A program made the position numbers and the translations under genes. 64,000 nt of DNA from Oscillospiraceae bacterium (GTDB taxonomy: Bacteria; Bacillota; Clostridia; Oscillospirales; Ruminococcaceae). This document shows, in pieces, positions 8,594 to 17,667 of this stretch. The notes beneath the pieces are model-generated. The model was not told the DNA's origin. It searched no databases and saw only the letters and a list, made by a program, of their open reading frames with translations. Where the stretch lies: positions 1-64,000 of the forward strand of contig JAHDPQ010000098.1 in assembly GCA_018434245.1 (NCBI GenBank), read 5' to 3'. How positions within the stretch are numbered: the first letter of the stretch is position 1; every line of letters starts with the position of its first letter.

Positions 8594-9937
8594 TTAAAGG
8601 TCGGACAAAAGCTGTTCCAGCCGTGCTTTTTCGGGTTCGAAGCCCGGCTTGCCCAGCAAGGCGAACATGTTCTTTTTATAGGCCTCTACCCCTGGCTGGT
8701 CAAAGGGGTTGACCCCCAGCAGATACCCGCTGACGGCACAGGCTTTTTCGAAGAAGTAGATCAGCCGGCCAAAGGTGTCCTCACTTCTGTCCTCAAGCTC
8801 CACCACCAGATTGGGAACTCCCCCTTGCAGGTGGGCCAGCAGGGTTCCCAAAAAGGCCTTGTGGTTGACCACGCTCAGGTTCTGTCCTGCCAGAAAGTTG
8901 AGGCCGTCGAAGTCCTCCCCATCCGGCTCCAAAAAGAAGTCCTGTCGGTTGTGTTTCAGGCTCAGCACCGTTTCAAAGAGGACGGGGCTGCCCTCCTGCA
9001 CATACTGGCCCAGAGAGTGAAGGTCGGTGGAAAAACACATAGAGGTGGGATAAAGGCCCTTGCCGTCCTTGCCCTCGCTTTCGCCAAAGAGCTGCTTGAA
9101 CCACTCACCCAGCATGACAAAGGCGGGCTCGTAGCTAACCAGCACTTCACTGACCCTGCCCTTCCGGGCCAGAATGTTGCGGATGGCGGCGTAGCGGTAG
9201 GCGTCGTTTTCGGCAAGGCTGGGGTTAGAATAGGCTTGCTCGGCGGCGGCGCAGCCATCCAGCAGGGCAGTCAAGTTGCAGCCTGCCACGGCAATGGGCA
9301 GAAGCCCCACCGGGGTAAAGACCGAGTAGCGGCCCCCCACATCATCGGGAATCACAAAGCTCTCATAGCCTTCCCGATCGGCCAGAGTCTTGAGAGTTCC
9401 CCGGGCCTTGTCGGTGGTGCAGTAAATCCGGCCCCGGGCACCTTCCTTGCCGTATTTTTTCTCCACCAGATCCCGAAACACCCGGAAGGCCAAAGCGGGT
9501 TCGGTGGTGGTGCCGGATTTGGAGATGACGTTGAGGGAAAGATCCTTCCCTCTGCACAGAGCCAGCATCTCGTGCAGGGCATCGGGGCTTAAAGTGTTCC
9601 CCGCAAACAGAATATCGGGAGTATCTTTGGGTAAAGCGTTGTAGTGAGGGGAGCGGAGAAAATCCAGAGCCGCCCGAGCTCCCAGATAACTGCCACCGAT
9701 GCCAATGACCACCAGCACCTGACTATCTCTCTTGATTTTTTGGGCGGCGGCCTCAATGCGGGACAGCTCGCCAGAGCAGTGATTCTGCCCCAGATCCAGC
9801 CAGCCTAAAAAGTCGTTGCCAGGCCCTTTTTTATCGTGAAGAAGCCGGTGAGCGGTCTGGACATAAGGCTCCATGGCCTGAAGCTCTGCCGGGGAAACAA
9901 AATCCGCCAAATACGCGGTGTTCAGTGTAAGAGACAT
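8594..9937 (-). CDS. pgi: Glucose-6-phosphate isomerase
   Basis: A 447-residue phosphoglucose isomerase (glycolysis, glucose 6-phosphate to fructose 6-phosphate, cytosol). Family motifs seen: [19 protein letters not shown], the phosphate-binding [31 protein letters not shown], and near the C-terminus the Gln-Pro-Gly-Val-Glu-Ala-Tyr-Lys stretch with the catalytic Lys. Length is typical of the short Firmicute form. AAAGGA precedes the ATG, and a good sigma-A promoter lies about 90 bases upstream. Confidence 0.97.
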   Translation of the reverse strand: MSLTLNTAYLADFVSPAELQAMEPYVQTAHRLLHDKKGPGNDFLGWLDLGQNHCSGELSRIEAAAQKIKRDSQVLVVIGIGGSYLGARAALDFLRSPHYNALPKDTPDILFAGNTLSPDALHEMLALCRGKDLSLNVISKSGTTTEPALAFRVFRDLVEKKYGKEGARGRIYCTTDKARGTLKTLADREGYESFVIPDDVGGRYSVFTPVGLLPIAVAGCNLTALLDGCAAAEQAYSNPSLAENDAYRYAAIRNILARKGRVSEVLVSYEPAFVMLGEWFKQLFGESEGKDGKGLYPTSMCFSTDLHSLGQYVQEGSPVLFETVLSLKHNRQDFFLEPDGEDFDGLNFLAGQNLSVVNHKAFLGTLLAHLQGGVPNLVVELEDRSEDTFGRLIYFFEKACAVSGYLLGVNPFDQPGVEAYKKNMFALLGKPGFEPEKARLEQLLSDL

Positions 9938-10023
9938 GTCGACATCCTTTCTGTTGGGGTATAATTCCAGAGTGCTTGCAGCCCAGAATGGGAACCGAAA
10001 CAGAATCGCGTTGTCTTACCCCT

Positions 10024-10052
10024 ATTTTACCCTAAATACAGTGGTATTTCAA
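10024..10052 (-). promoter_or_regulatory. Sigma-A promoter of pgi
   Basis: Minus strand TTGAAA, 17 bases, TAAAAT, pointing at pgi. Together with the opposite promoter at 10125-10153 it makes this gap a divergent promoter region. Confidence 0.65.
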
Positions 10053-10124
10053 GCAAAGAGGAGAACATATTGTGACCTTTCTGTGAATTAAAGCCGGAGA
10101 ACCTGTGGCCTTAGCCTGCGCCCC

Positions 10125-10153
10125 TTGTGGATGGACAAGGGGTTTAGTATAAT
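10125..10153 (+). promoter_or_regulatory. Sigma-A promoter of the trmN6-like/rsmI operon
   Basis: TTGTGG, 17 bases, perfect TATAAT. Transcription would start near 10160, leaving a leader of about 150 bases before the methylase gene, which argues against an ATG at 10154 as the true start. Confidence 0.65.
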
Positions 10154-10315
10154 ATGACTGCGCAAGCAATTTTTTTAATCCGTCACTGGCTGCAGGCACA
10201 GCCCTTCCATGGACCTGCCCCCCCCTTTTTGGACAGCGGCCAAAGGGGCTTTGCTTCTCTCGCCTTTTGGGAAAAGGGCCGAAGTGACAATATATTGTTT
10301 GGGATGGTTTTTGCA

Positions 10316-11080
10316 ATGCCCTCATATCACATAACCCGGGTGGAGGATTTAGGCGGCGGTGTGTTCTGCTGTGTTTCCCAAAACCACACCTTTGGAACCG
10401 ATGCCTTTTTGCTCTCCCGCTTTGCCGCTCCCCGCCGGCACGAAACCGCCTGCGATCTTGGCACCGGCTGCGGTATCATTCCCCTGCTTTGGTTCCGGGA
10501 GCGGGAGCAGGCCCCAAAATGGGCGGCGGCTTTGGATATTCAGCCGGAGGCGGTGCTTCTGGCGGAGGAATCGGCCCGACGCTCGGGGCTGGAAGACGTC
10601 TTCTTCCCTGTCTTGGGGGATTTGCGCCGTCCCAAAGAGCTGCCCAAACCCTTTGAGGCGGGGGGCTTTCATCTGGTGACCTGCAATCCTCCTTATAAAA
10701 GGATGGGAAGCGGCATCCTCAGCAGCGCTCAGAGCGATCAGATTGCCCGTCACGAGGCCGCCTGCACGTTGGAGGAGGTCTGCGCTGCCGCTGCCCGGCT
10801 ATTGCGGTACGGTGGGCGGCTCTGCGTCTGCCAACTGCCCGAGCGGCTCCCCGATCTGCTACAGGCCATGCGCCGCCACAACATCGAGTCCAAGCGGCTG
10901 CGCTTTGTACAGGAGCGGGCAGACACCGCCCCGTGGCTGCTTCTCTGCGAGGGCAAGCTGGGCTCCAAGCCCTTTTTGCAGGTGGAGCCGCCTTTGCTGC
11001 TTCGAGAACAAGGGGAGGACAGCAAAGAATACCGGGAGATGATGGGCCTCTACCGCAAGGGGGAGGACCCGCCCCGCTAG
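10316..11080 (+). CDS. TrmN6-like tRNA1(Val) adenine-N6 methyltransferase
   Basis: A 254-residue SAM-dependent methyltransferase of the TrmN6/YabB type, which methylates A37 of tRNA1(Val) in E. coli. It opens with the family pattern VEDLGGGV, then HTFGTDAFLLSRF, the SAM-binding motif CDLGTGCGIIPLL, and the catalytic NPPY in VTCNPPYKRMGSG. The start at 10316 (MPSYHITRVEDL) is preferred because family similarity begins there; 10304 is an in-frame alternative. It is followed 52 bases later by rsmI, the usual pairing of these two genes in Clostridia. Confidence 0.85.
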   Translation: MPSYHITRVEDLGGGVFCCVSQNHTFGTDAFLLSRFAAPRRHETACDLGTGCGIIPLLWFREREQAPKWAAALDIQPEAVLLAEESARRSGLEDVFFPVLGDLRRPKELPKPFEAGGFHLVTCNPPYKRMGSGILSSAQSDQIARHEAACTLEEVCAAAARLLRYGGRLCVCQLPERLPDLLQAMRRHNIESKRLRFVQERADTAPWLLLCEGKLGSKPFLQVEPPLLLREQGEDSKEYREMMGLYRKGEDPPR

Positions 11081-11132
11081 CGGCCACAAAGTTTGTGGAG
11101 CGTTTTTGGAAATCGCAGAAAGGAAGGGCATC

Positions 11133-11969
11133 ATGGCCGGAACCTTATATTTGGTGGGAACACCCATCGGCAATCTGGGGGATTTGAGTCCCCGAGGGGC
11201 AGAAGTTTTAGGGAACGTGGATTTTATTGCGGCGGAGGATACTCGAGTCACCGTCAAGCTTCTCTCCCATCTGGGTATCAAGAAGGAGCTGGTAAGCTAC
11301 CACGAGCACAACCGGCAGCAGCGGGGCCCCCAGATTCTGGAGCGGCTGCTGGCGGGGGAAAGCTGCGCTTTGTGCAGCGATGCGGGGATGCCCTGTATCT
11401 CCGACCCGGGGGAAGAGCTGGTCCGCCTTTGCGGGGAGCAAGGGGTTCCGGTGCTGTCGGTCCCCGGCCCCACCGCCGCCATGACGGCTCTGGCCCTTTC
11501 GGGGCTTCCCACCGGGCGCTTTGCCTTCGAGGGTTTTTTAAGCGTAAAAAAAAGCAGCCGGGAAGAGCATCTGGCCTCCCTCAAAGGGGAGCAGCGGACT
11601 CTTATTTTTTACGAGGCTCCTCACAAGCTACCCGCTACCCTTAGGGATTTACACCGGGTGCTGGGGGACCGGAACATTGCCCTCTGCCGGGAGCTGACCA
11701 AGCTTTACGAGGAGGTTTACCGCACCACCTTGGCACAGGCGGCTGCCTATTATGAGGAGCACCCACCCCGCGGGGAGTTTGTGCTGGTGGTGGAGGGAGC
11801 CTCATCTGGCGAGGAAGCGCAGGCGGTTTCCCGGGAGGAAGCCCTTGCCTTGGTGGAGCGGCTCTGCGCCGAGGGGATGTCCCTTTCCACCGCTGCCCGG
11901 GAGGCCGCCCGGCTGACAGGGCACAAAAAGGGAGACCTGTACCGGGCCGCCGCTCTGGGAGAGAAGTAG
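11133..11969 (+). CDS. rsmI: 16S rRNA 2-prime-O-ribose C1402 methyltransferase RsmI
   Basis: A 278-residue tetrapyrrole-methylase-fold enzyme that methylates the ribose of C1402 in the 16S rRNA decoding centre. Motifs: LYLVGTPIGNLGDLSPR at the start, AEDTRVTVKLLSHLGIK, CSDAGMPCISDPGEELV with the SAM-binding region, and SVPGPTAAMTALALSG. The ATG at 11133 follows AAGGAAGGG; an upstream in-frame ATG at 11106 precedes that ribosome site and is less likely. Same operon as the upstream methylase. Confidence 0.95.
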   Translation: MAGTLYLVGTPIGNLGDLSPRGAEVLGNVDFIAAEDTRVTVKLLSHLGIKKELVSYHEHNRQQRGPQILERLLAGESCALCSDAGMPCISDPGEELVRLCGEQGVPVLSVPGPTAAMTALALSGLPTGRFAFEGFLSVKKSSREEHLASLKGEQRTLIFYEAPHKLPATLRDLHRVLGDRNIALCRELTKLYEEVYRTTLAQAAAYYEEHPPRGEFVLVVEGASSGEEAQAVSREEALALVERLCAEGMSLSTAAREAARLTGHKKGDLYRAAALGEK

Positions 11970-12085
11970 CATCCTGCTCTGGCGGAGTACCCTGCGCAGC
12001 GGCGCAGCGGAAAGCACTTTCCCCCAGATGTATGGGCACCTTCCCGCACATCTCCTGCGCAATCTAAAGAATCGAGGAACCATTT

Positions 12086-12748
12086 ATGAGTAAAACCCTA
12101 TACCGCGGCCTGCAGTGGTTTCTGGCCTTGTTTTCCGCCTATATTTTATTCTTTTCCGGAAGCGACCGGTACTTTTTAGGGCCAGTGGCTCTGCTGTTTC
12201 TGCTGATCCCCCCGGTGGCGCAGCGGCTCTTTCAAATGAAGCTGGGCTATCCCTTAAAGATTACGGTACTCACCTTCTGTTTTTTGGGCTTTCATCTGGG
12301 CACCGCCCTGCGCTGGTTCGATCGGGGCTGGGGCTATGACAACGTGGTGCATCTTCTGTCGGGGATATTGTTCACCCTCATCGGCCTCTGCCTCTATGCC
12401 CGCATCCGAGGGGGCGTCAACCGAAAGGAAGAACCCCTGCTGCAAATTACATATGCCTTTTTCTTCTCCATGTTTGTGGCCGTCATTTGGGAAATCTGGG
12501 AGTTTAGCGGATTCCTGCTGTTTGGTCTGGATTCCCAGCACCATCTGGATACCGGAGTTTTTGACACCATGGAGGATATTATCGCCTGCTTTGTGGGAAG
12601 CCTTGTAATGGCTGTGGACTTTGTTTTGTACCTTCGCCGGGATATGGGCCTGCTGATGGGAGTGGTGGAAAGCTTTGACGCCGCCAACGGCTACGACAAA
12701 ACCCAGGACTCAGCTCCCCTGCCCGAGGTGATGGAGCCGTCTTTATAA
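12086..12748 (+). CDS. Polytopic membrane protein of unknown function
   Basis: A 220-residue integral membrane protein with about six hydrophobic helices. The central YDNVVHLLSGILFTLIGLC and later VIWEIWEFSG and DTMEDIIACFVGSL stretches resemble the His/Glu/Asp pattern of the DUF2238/YjdF-type membrane family (conserved polar residues inside helices), but I am not certain of the family. A GAGGA ribosome site precedes the ATG. It follows rsmI by 116 bases and precedes the xpaC promoter, so it may be the last gene of the rsmI transcript. Confidence 0.7.
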   Translation: MSKTLYRGLQWFLALFSAYILFFSGSDRYFLGPVALLFLLIPPVAQRLFQMKLGYPLKITVLTFCFLGFHLGTALRWFDRGWGYDNVVHLLSGILFTLIGLCLYARIRGGVNRKEEPLLQITYAFFFSMFVAVIWEIWEFSGFLLFGLDSQHHLDTGVFDTMEDIIACFVGSLVMAVDFVLYLRRDMGLLMGVVESFDAANGYDKTQDSAPLPEVMEPSL

Positions 12749-12815
12749 CATCGGGAGCAAGGGCAAAATCGGCTGAACAGTGGGATTCGGACACGGTTCG
12801 TTCACGAAAAGTTTG

Positions 12816-12844
12816 TTGACTCCCTTCGTCCGGTTTGATAAACT
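12816..12844 (+). promoter_or_regulatory. Sigma-A promoter of the xpaC-telA-TPM-clpP run
   Basis: TTGACT, 17 bases, TAAACT, 42 bases before the xpaC start. It is the only clear promoter seen before six closely spaced genes (12887-18270). Confidence 0.7.
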
Positions 12845-12886
12845 GAAGGGTAGATTCCAAGGATTATAATTTTTGGGGGAACGGCA

Positions 12887-14002
12887 ATGGCAAACGCCGG
12901 AAAAAAACGGAACGTCAAAGGAAAGAACCCGGCGGGCAGCGCTGTGGCAGGGGTTGCCCTTGTGGTGTTTTCCCTGCTGATGCTGACAGCCCGGCTGGAT
13001 CAGCCCCTGCCTCTTTCGGTTGGAAACTGGGTGGGGCGGCTGGTGTTTGCGGTGCTGTTCTATCTGGGGACCGAGCTGCTGGTCAAGGGCCTTGGACTGC
13101 GCCGCCTTCAGGCAAAGCTGCCCAGGCTGGAAAGCCTTTTTGACAGCGGCAGCCGCATCCCTCTGGCACAGGCGGCTCAGGCCATGGGCACCGGCATTTC
13201 CCCCTTGGTGCGGGATGTGCGGGAGCTGCAAAGGCAGGGCATGATGCAGGGAATCTACGCCGACCTGCTGCGGGGAGAGCTGGTTTATGCCGGAAACGGC
13301 GGAGCTGTGGCCCCCCGGGAGGAAACTGAAGCCCTCACCACCATCCTGCGAGAGGAGCACCGCAAGCCGGTGGCTCCCATCTATCGTCTGGGCTTTGCGT
13401 GGGTAGTTTACGCCGTCTTCTTCCCCATGCTCCACATCACCGACTACCTGCTGGCGGCCATCCTCTCCCTTATCGCCTACTTTACCACCGCCTGGCGTAC
13501 CCCCGAGGACATCATCATCCGGGAGGAGATAAAGCCCTCGGTCTGGGAGGAATCCACCGGCAACACCGCTCTGGATGAACTACTCAAAGGGGTGCAGGGC
13601 CACCTTACCGACCTGCGCCGGCTGGACCGGGCTATCGACGGCAAGCTGGACGCTCCGGTACAGGAGCTTCTCTCCATCACCCGACAGATTGTGGAGCAGC
13701 TGCGCAAAAACCCCCAAAGCGTGGGGCAGATGCGCCGGTTCTTCAACTACACCCTGCCCACCACCATCGGCCTGCTGGAAAATTACGAGGAGCTTTCCCG
13801 CCAGCCGGTGAAGGGCAAAAACATCACCGACGCCATGGAACAGATCGAGGGAAAAATCGGCTCCATTGTGGAAGCCTTTCGCCGGCAGCTGGACGCTTTG
13901 TTTCAGGATAAGGCCCTCAATATCGCCGTGGAGCTTGAGGTTATGGAAAGCATTCTGCGTCCCGGTGACGATATTCGTAAACCCTTTGACAATACTAAAT
14001 AA
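12887..14002 (+). CDS. xpaC: XpaC-type protein (5-bromo-4-chloroindolyl phosphate hydrolysis family)
   Basis: A 371-residue protein with two hydrophobic N-terminal helices (about residues 18-36 and 44-64), a soluble middle, a second pair of helices near residues 163-200 and a long helical C-terminal domain typical of XpaC. The GKKR start and the VEQLRKNPQSVGQMRRFFNY and LPTTIGLLENYEEL stretches match XpaC proteins, which are routinely encoded beside telA. XpaC/TelA pairs are linked to tolerance of tellurite and membrane-active agents; the biochemical role is unknown. It overlaps nothing and is followed 14 bases later by a small gene. First gene of the operon. Confidence 0.8.
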   Translation: MANAGKKRNVKGKNPAGSAVAGVALVVFSLLMLTARLDQPLPLSVGNWVGRLVFAVLFYLGTELLVKGLGLRRLQAKLPRLESLFDSGSRIPLAQAAQAMGTGISPLVRDVRELQRQGMMQGIYADLLRGELVYAGNGGAVAPREETEALTTILREEHRKPVAPIYRLGFAWVVYAVFFPMLHITDYLLAAILSLIAYFTTAWRTPEDIIIREEIKPSVWEESTGNTALDELLKGVQGHLTDLRRLDRAIDGKLDAPVQELLSITRQIVEQLRKNPQSVGQMRRFFNYTLPTTIGLLENYEELSRQPVKGKNITDAMEQIEGKIGSIVEAFRRQLDALFQDKALNIAVELEVMESILRPGDDIRKPFDNTK

Positions 14003-14016
14003 TGCGAGGAGCACAC

Positions 14017-14301
14017 ATGAAAAAAACTCGATTATTTCTATTACGCAGCAAAGTGGCGGAGCAGATTTCCAAACGGGATGTCAAGGCCCCATCGCCCCTG
14101 TTGTGGCGCTGGCAGGAGGCCTTTTCCGGCTCTTCGCCCGAGGAGTTTTTCCGTTGGTGCCGCCGGCTGCGGGATGCGGGCATTCGCTTTCGCACCCGGT
14201 CGGTGCGCAGCAGTGCTCCCTGTGTGTGGGGCCAAACCGTCTACTATATTTATGTGAAGAAACACGATGCGCCGATGTCGGAACAAATCATCCGAAAATG
14301 A
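14017..14301 (+). CDS. Small basic protein between xpaC and telA
   Basis: A 94-residue, Arg/Lys-rich soluble protein starting MKKTRLFLLRSKVAEQISKRD. The ATG at 14017 follows GAGGAG; an earlier start at 14002 would overlap the xpaC stop. I do not recognise a domain; the C-terminus has a WGQTVYYIYVKKHDAP stretch that looks like beta structure. Its position inside the xpaC-telA operon, its own ribosome site and GC-rich codon use like its neighbours suggest it is real and acts with them. Confidence 0.6.
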   Translation: MKKTRLFLLRSKVAEQISKRDVKAPSPLLWRWQEAFSGSSPEEFFRWCRRLRDAGIRFRTRSVRSSAPCVWGQTVYYIYVKKHDAPMSEQIIRK

Positions 14302-14348
14302 GCATACTAAGACTGAAATAGATTCTACAACAGAAAGGTCGGGCTACT

Positions 14349-15515
14349 ATGGCGCAAAACGAAATTGTTTCCAATCTCACCCTCAACCCCGAAATTCCCG
14401 AGGCTCCGGCGGCTCCCCAGCTGTCGTTGAGCGTGCCGGCGCAGGCGCAGGCTCCCAAGCCTTTGGAGGATACCGGCCTGACGCTGGAGGAAAAGGCGGC
14501 GGTGCGGGAATTTTCCCAAAAGATAAATCTTGCCGATTCCACTCAGATTCTACAGTACGGCAGCGGGGCGCAGATGAAGATCTCTCAGTTTTCTGAACAA
14601 GCTCTGGCCAATGTCCGCACCAAGGATCTGGACGAGGTGGGGGGACTTATCACCGGTCTGGTGGGGGAGCTCAAGGGCTTTAGCCCTCAGGATGAAAAGA
14701 AAGGCTTTTTGGGTCTGTTTAAAAAGGCAGGAGACTCCGTCAATCAGCTGAAGGTCAAGTACAACAGCGCCGAAAAGAACGTGGATAAAATCTGCGATGT
14801 GCTGGAGGACCATAAGATCACCCTACTCAAAGATGTGGCCATGCTGGACAAAATGTACGACATGAATCTTAGCTACTACAAAGAGTTGACCATGTATATT
14901 CTGGCGGGGCGGGAAAAGCTGGAACAGGTGATTGCCACCGAGCTGCCCGCCGCTCAGGAAAAGGCAAAGCAGTCGGGCCTGCCTTCCGATGCGCAGGCCG
15001 CCAACTATCTGGCGGATATGTGCAACCGCTTTGACAAAAAGCTCCACGATCTAGAGCTGACCCGGAACATCTGCATTCAGATGGGGCCCCAGATTCGCTT
15101 GGTCCAGTCCAACAACTCCATTATGGTGGAAAAGATTCAGTCCTCTCTGGTCAACACCATCCCCCTGTGGAAAAACCAGATGGTTCTGGCCTTGGGGATG
15201 GCTCATTCCAAAAGTGCCATCGATGCTCAGCGGGCGGTCACCGACATGACCAACGAGCTGCTGCGCAAAAACGCCGACGCTCTCAAGGCAGGCACCATCG
15301 AAACCGCCCGGGAAAGCGAGCGGGGGATTGTGGATATCGAAACCCTGCAGCACACCAACGAGGCTCTGATTCAAACACTGGACGAAGTGCTGCAGATTCA
15401 GCAGGAGGGCCGGGACAAGCGCCGGGCTGCCGAAACCGAGCTGACCCGCATCGAGGAACAGCTCAAAGCCAAGCTGCTGGAGGTGCGCACCGCCACCCGG
15501 GACCCTCAGGCTTAA
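14349..15515 (+). CDS. telA: TelA-family toxic anion resistance protein
   Basis: A 388-residue, almost wholly helical protein of the TelA/KlaA family. Seen features: VREFSQKINLADSTQILQYG near residue 50, the LGLFKKAGDS region and a long coiled-coil-like central and C-terminal part ending IEEQLKAKLLEVRTATR. TelA proteins protect against tellurite and some antimicrobial peptides; they are thought to act at the inner membrane or envelope, mechanism unknown. Usual family length. It follows the small basic gene by 47 bases with an AAAGG ribosome site. Confidence 0.92.
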   Translation: MAQNEIVSNLTLNPEIPEAPAAPQLSLSVPAQAQAPKPLEDTGLTLEEKAAVREFSQKINLADSTQILQYGSGAQMKISQFSEQALANVRTKDLDEVGGLITGLVGELKGFSPQDEKKGFLGLFKKAGDSVNQLKVKYNSAEKNVDKICDVLEDHKITLLKDVAMLDKMYDMNLSYYKELTMYILAGREKLEQVIATELPAAQEKAKQSGLPSDAQAANYLADMCNRFDKKLHDLELTRNICIQMGPQIRLVQSNNSIMVEKIQSSLVNTIPLWKNQMVLALGMAHSKSAIDAQRAVTDMTNELLRKNADALKAGTIETARESERGIVDIETLQHTNEALIQTLDEVLQIQQEGRDKRRAAETELTRIEEQLKAKLLEVRTATRDPQA

Positions 15516-15560
15516 CAAAAGGCAAAGGAATCATCAAGACGATACGATAGAGGATAAACC

Positions 15561-16109
15561 ATGGAAGCATTGCAAAACAAAGGAGTGGCTCTACTGCTCT
15601 GTCTGCTGATGATAGCGGGCTCCTGCCTGTTAGGGGCCGGCACCGGCCTGCGGCAGCTGCGCCGCCAGACTCAGGAGGTCTTTGTGCTGGGTAGCGACGG
15701 CAGCGGCCTGAGCCTCCAGCGGGATTTGCAGGAGCTGGCATCCCAAGGCTACAACCTGACGGTGATCGCTCGGCGCTATCTGCCGGAACAGGACGGAGCG
15801 GTAGCCATCGTTGCCCGGCAGCAGGAGGTTCTACTGGCCGCCACCACCCCCAAAGAAAAACACCGGGCGGCACAGGAACTGACGGCCTCTGCCAAGCTGC
15901 TGGCCTCCACTCTGGAGGCCATGGAGCTAAACGCCGAGGATCATAACCTTATGCAACAGGTTCTGGTGGACATAGAAAATACCCAGCAGATGCTTGCAGG
16001 TAACGACTACAATCCGTCGGCCGCCTATTTTAACCGGGTGCTCAGCAGTTTTCCCGCCAATATTCTGGGCCCCGTCACCGGGGTTCGCCCCTTGGAGCTG
16101 TATGAATGA
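15561..16109 (+). CDS. LemA-like membrane-anchored protein
   Basis: A 182-residue protein with one N-terminal hydrophobic segment (residues 9-30) and a helical extracellular part. The C-terminal pattern NDYNPSAAYFNRVLSSFPANILG corresponds to the LemA signature in which an Asn/Tyr-x-x-x-V-x-x-(F/Y)N stretch precedes FP. LemA proteins form helical bundles on the outer face of the membrane and often travel with TPM-domain proteins, as here: the next gene overlaps by four bases (ATGA). Function of the pair is unknown, with proposed roles in envelope quality control. Confidence 0.75.
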   Translation: MEALQNKGVALLLCLLMIAGSCLLGAGTGLRQLRRQTQEVFVLGSDGSGLSLQRDLQELASQGYNLTVIARRYLPEQDGAVAIVARQQEVLLAATTPKEKHRAAQELTASAKLLASTLEAMELNAEDHNLMQQVLVDIENTQQMLAGNDYNPSAAYFNRVLSSFPANILGPVTGVRPLELYE

Positions 16110-17623
16110 AACATTATGAAACAACAGCAGTCCGCCGCCTGTCCGCCCTCTTGTTAGGGGTGCTGCTGGCGGCCTGTCTTGCTTTTCCCGCATGGGCCGG
16201 GGTCAACCTCCCCGCCCCGTCGGAACATTTTTATGTCAACGATCAGGCGGGAGTTCTTTCCGCCGATCAGCAGAGCACCATCAACGAGTACGGCGCAAAG
16301 CTGGAGGCCCAGAGCGGCGCTCAGGTGGTGGTGGCCACCCTAAACTTTGCCGGAACCGAAAACTTTCAACAGTTTGCCACCGACCTGTTCAACAGCTGGA
16401 AGATTGGGGACAAAAGCAAAAACAACGGGGTTCTAATCCTCCTTTCGGTGGGGGATCAAAACTACCAGATTATTGTGGGCAAGGGGCTGGAAGATACGCT
16501 GCCCGCCGGAGAGGTTGCCCGGCTGCTGGGAGAAAATCTGGAGCCTTACTTCCAGCTGGGGGACTACGGCGGAGGGGCTTTATCGATCTATGGTGCGGTG
16601 GTACAGCGCCTGGGAGGCCAGTGGCCTCTGGAAAGCTATGACCCCACCACCCACCTCTTTGTACTGGATGATGCCGGGGTTCTTTCCGACGGGGCTCTGG
16701 AGGAATTTAACCGTCTAAATCAGATGCAATATGCCAAGAATCAAACCGGAGTCTATCTGGTCACCACCCGGGAAAATCGGGATCTTGGGGATTTGGCGGA
16801 GGAAATCTTTGACGGATACCTTTTGGAAGAAACCGCGGCCCTGATGCTTTTTTACATCGGGCCCTCCCCCGCTCAGGACAACTACTATATCTTGCCGGGC
16901 AATCTGGCCAGAAATCACCTTCTTTCCACCCCGGTTCAGGATGCTATAGAGCCCGCTCTCTTTGATGAGATCGATTACGACAAAGCGGCGCTGGCAGGGC
17001 TTAACGCCATGCTGCCCATGCTGGCCACCTATACGCCCCCCAGAACCGGAAACGAGACAACACCCGGCTCCCCCCAGAAGGGTGGGCCACAGCCGGACTA
17101 CCCCGGGGAGAGCTATCACTATAATCCCTGGGGCGGGATTCTCCTGCTGTTGATGCCGGTGATCTTGATCGCCGTCTTTATCGCCTTTTTAGTGGGAATT
17201 GCCCGCTACCGGACCCGATACTACACCACCCCCTTCTACACACCTTTGTGGTATCACCGGTTCTTCTTTTGGAGACCCCGTCACTGGCGGTATCCTCCCT
17301 ATCACATGTACTACAGACCCCCACCGCCCAGACCGCCCCGTCCACCCCGCCCGCCCTTTGGCGGCGGCCCCGGCGGCGGAGGTGGCTTTGGCGGCCCCAC
17401 CGCGGGAGGGGGCGGCTCCACCCGGGGCTCCGGCGCGGGGCGCTCCTCGGCAGGCGGCTTCTTTGGCGGTTCTTCCGGCCGTTCCGGCGGCAGCTTTGGA
17501 GGCCGCTCGGGAGGCAGCTTCGGCGGCGGAGGGTTTGGTGGCGGAGGCTTTGGCGGGGGCGGCCGCTCCGGCGGCTTTGGCGGAGGTGGCGGACGCTCGG
17601 GCGGCTTTGGAGGCCGCCGGTAG
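16106..17623 (+). CDS. Secreted/membrane TPM-domain protein with glycine-rich tail
   Basis: A 505-residue protein with a signal peptide (hydrophobic residues 12-30, AWA cleavage-type site), then a TPM domain (about residues 40-165) with FYVNDQAGVLSADQQ and VLILLSVGDQNYQIIVGKGLED. A second, weaker TPM-like half follows (LFVLDDAGVLSDGALEEFN). A transmembrane helix lies near residues 345-370, followed by an Arg/Tyr/Pro-rich stretch and a tail of GGFGGGG-type repeats, as in the YgcG-type TPM proteins. Some TPM domains are acid phosphatases; activity here is unknown. Starts inside the LemA-like stop codon, so translation is probably coupled. The repeats are coding, not a separate DNA repeat. Confidence 0.88.
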   Translation: MKHYETTAVRRLSALLLGVLLAACLAFPAWAGVNLPAPSEHFYVNDQAGVLSADQQSTINEYGAKLEAQSGAQVVVATLNFAGTENFQQFATDLFNSWKIGDKSKNNGVLILLSVGDQNYQIIVGKGLEDTLPAGEVARLLGENLEPYFQLGDYGGGALSIYGAVVQRLGGQWPLESYDPTTHLFVLDDAGVLSDGALEEFNRLNQMQYAKNQTGVYLVTTRENRDLGDLAEEIFDGYLLEETAALMLFYIGPSPAQDNYYILPGNLARNHLLSTPVQDAIEPALFDEIDYDKAALAGLNAMLPMLATYTPPRTGNETTPGSPQKGGPQPDYPGESYHYNPWGGILLLLMPVILIAVFIAFLVGIARYRTRYYTTPFYTPLWYHRFFFWRPRHWRYPPYHMYYRPPPPRPPRPPRPPFGGGPGGGGGFGGPTAGGGGSTRGSGAGRSSAGGFFGGSSGRSGGSFGGRSGGSFGGGGFGGGGFGGGGRSGGFGGGGGRSGGFGGRR

Positions 17624-17667
17624 CAGCCTGACTGGAATAGAAAACACGAGGGAAAGGACATTCGAAT

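Noticed and set aside
17340..17620. Tandem GGC/GGA-rich repeats resembling a DNA repeat array
   Set aside because: They encode the glycine-rich tail of the TPM protein in frame, a usual feature of that family.
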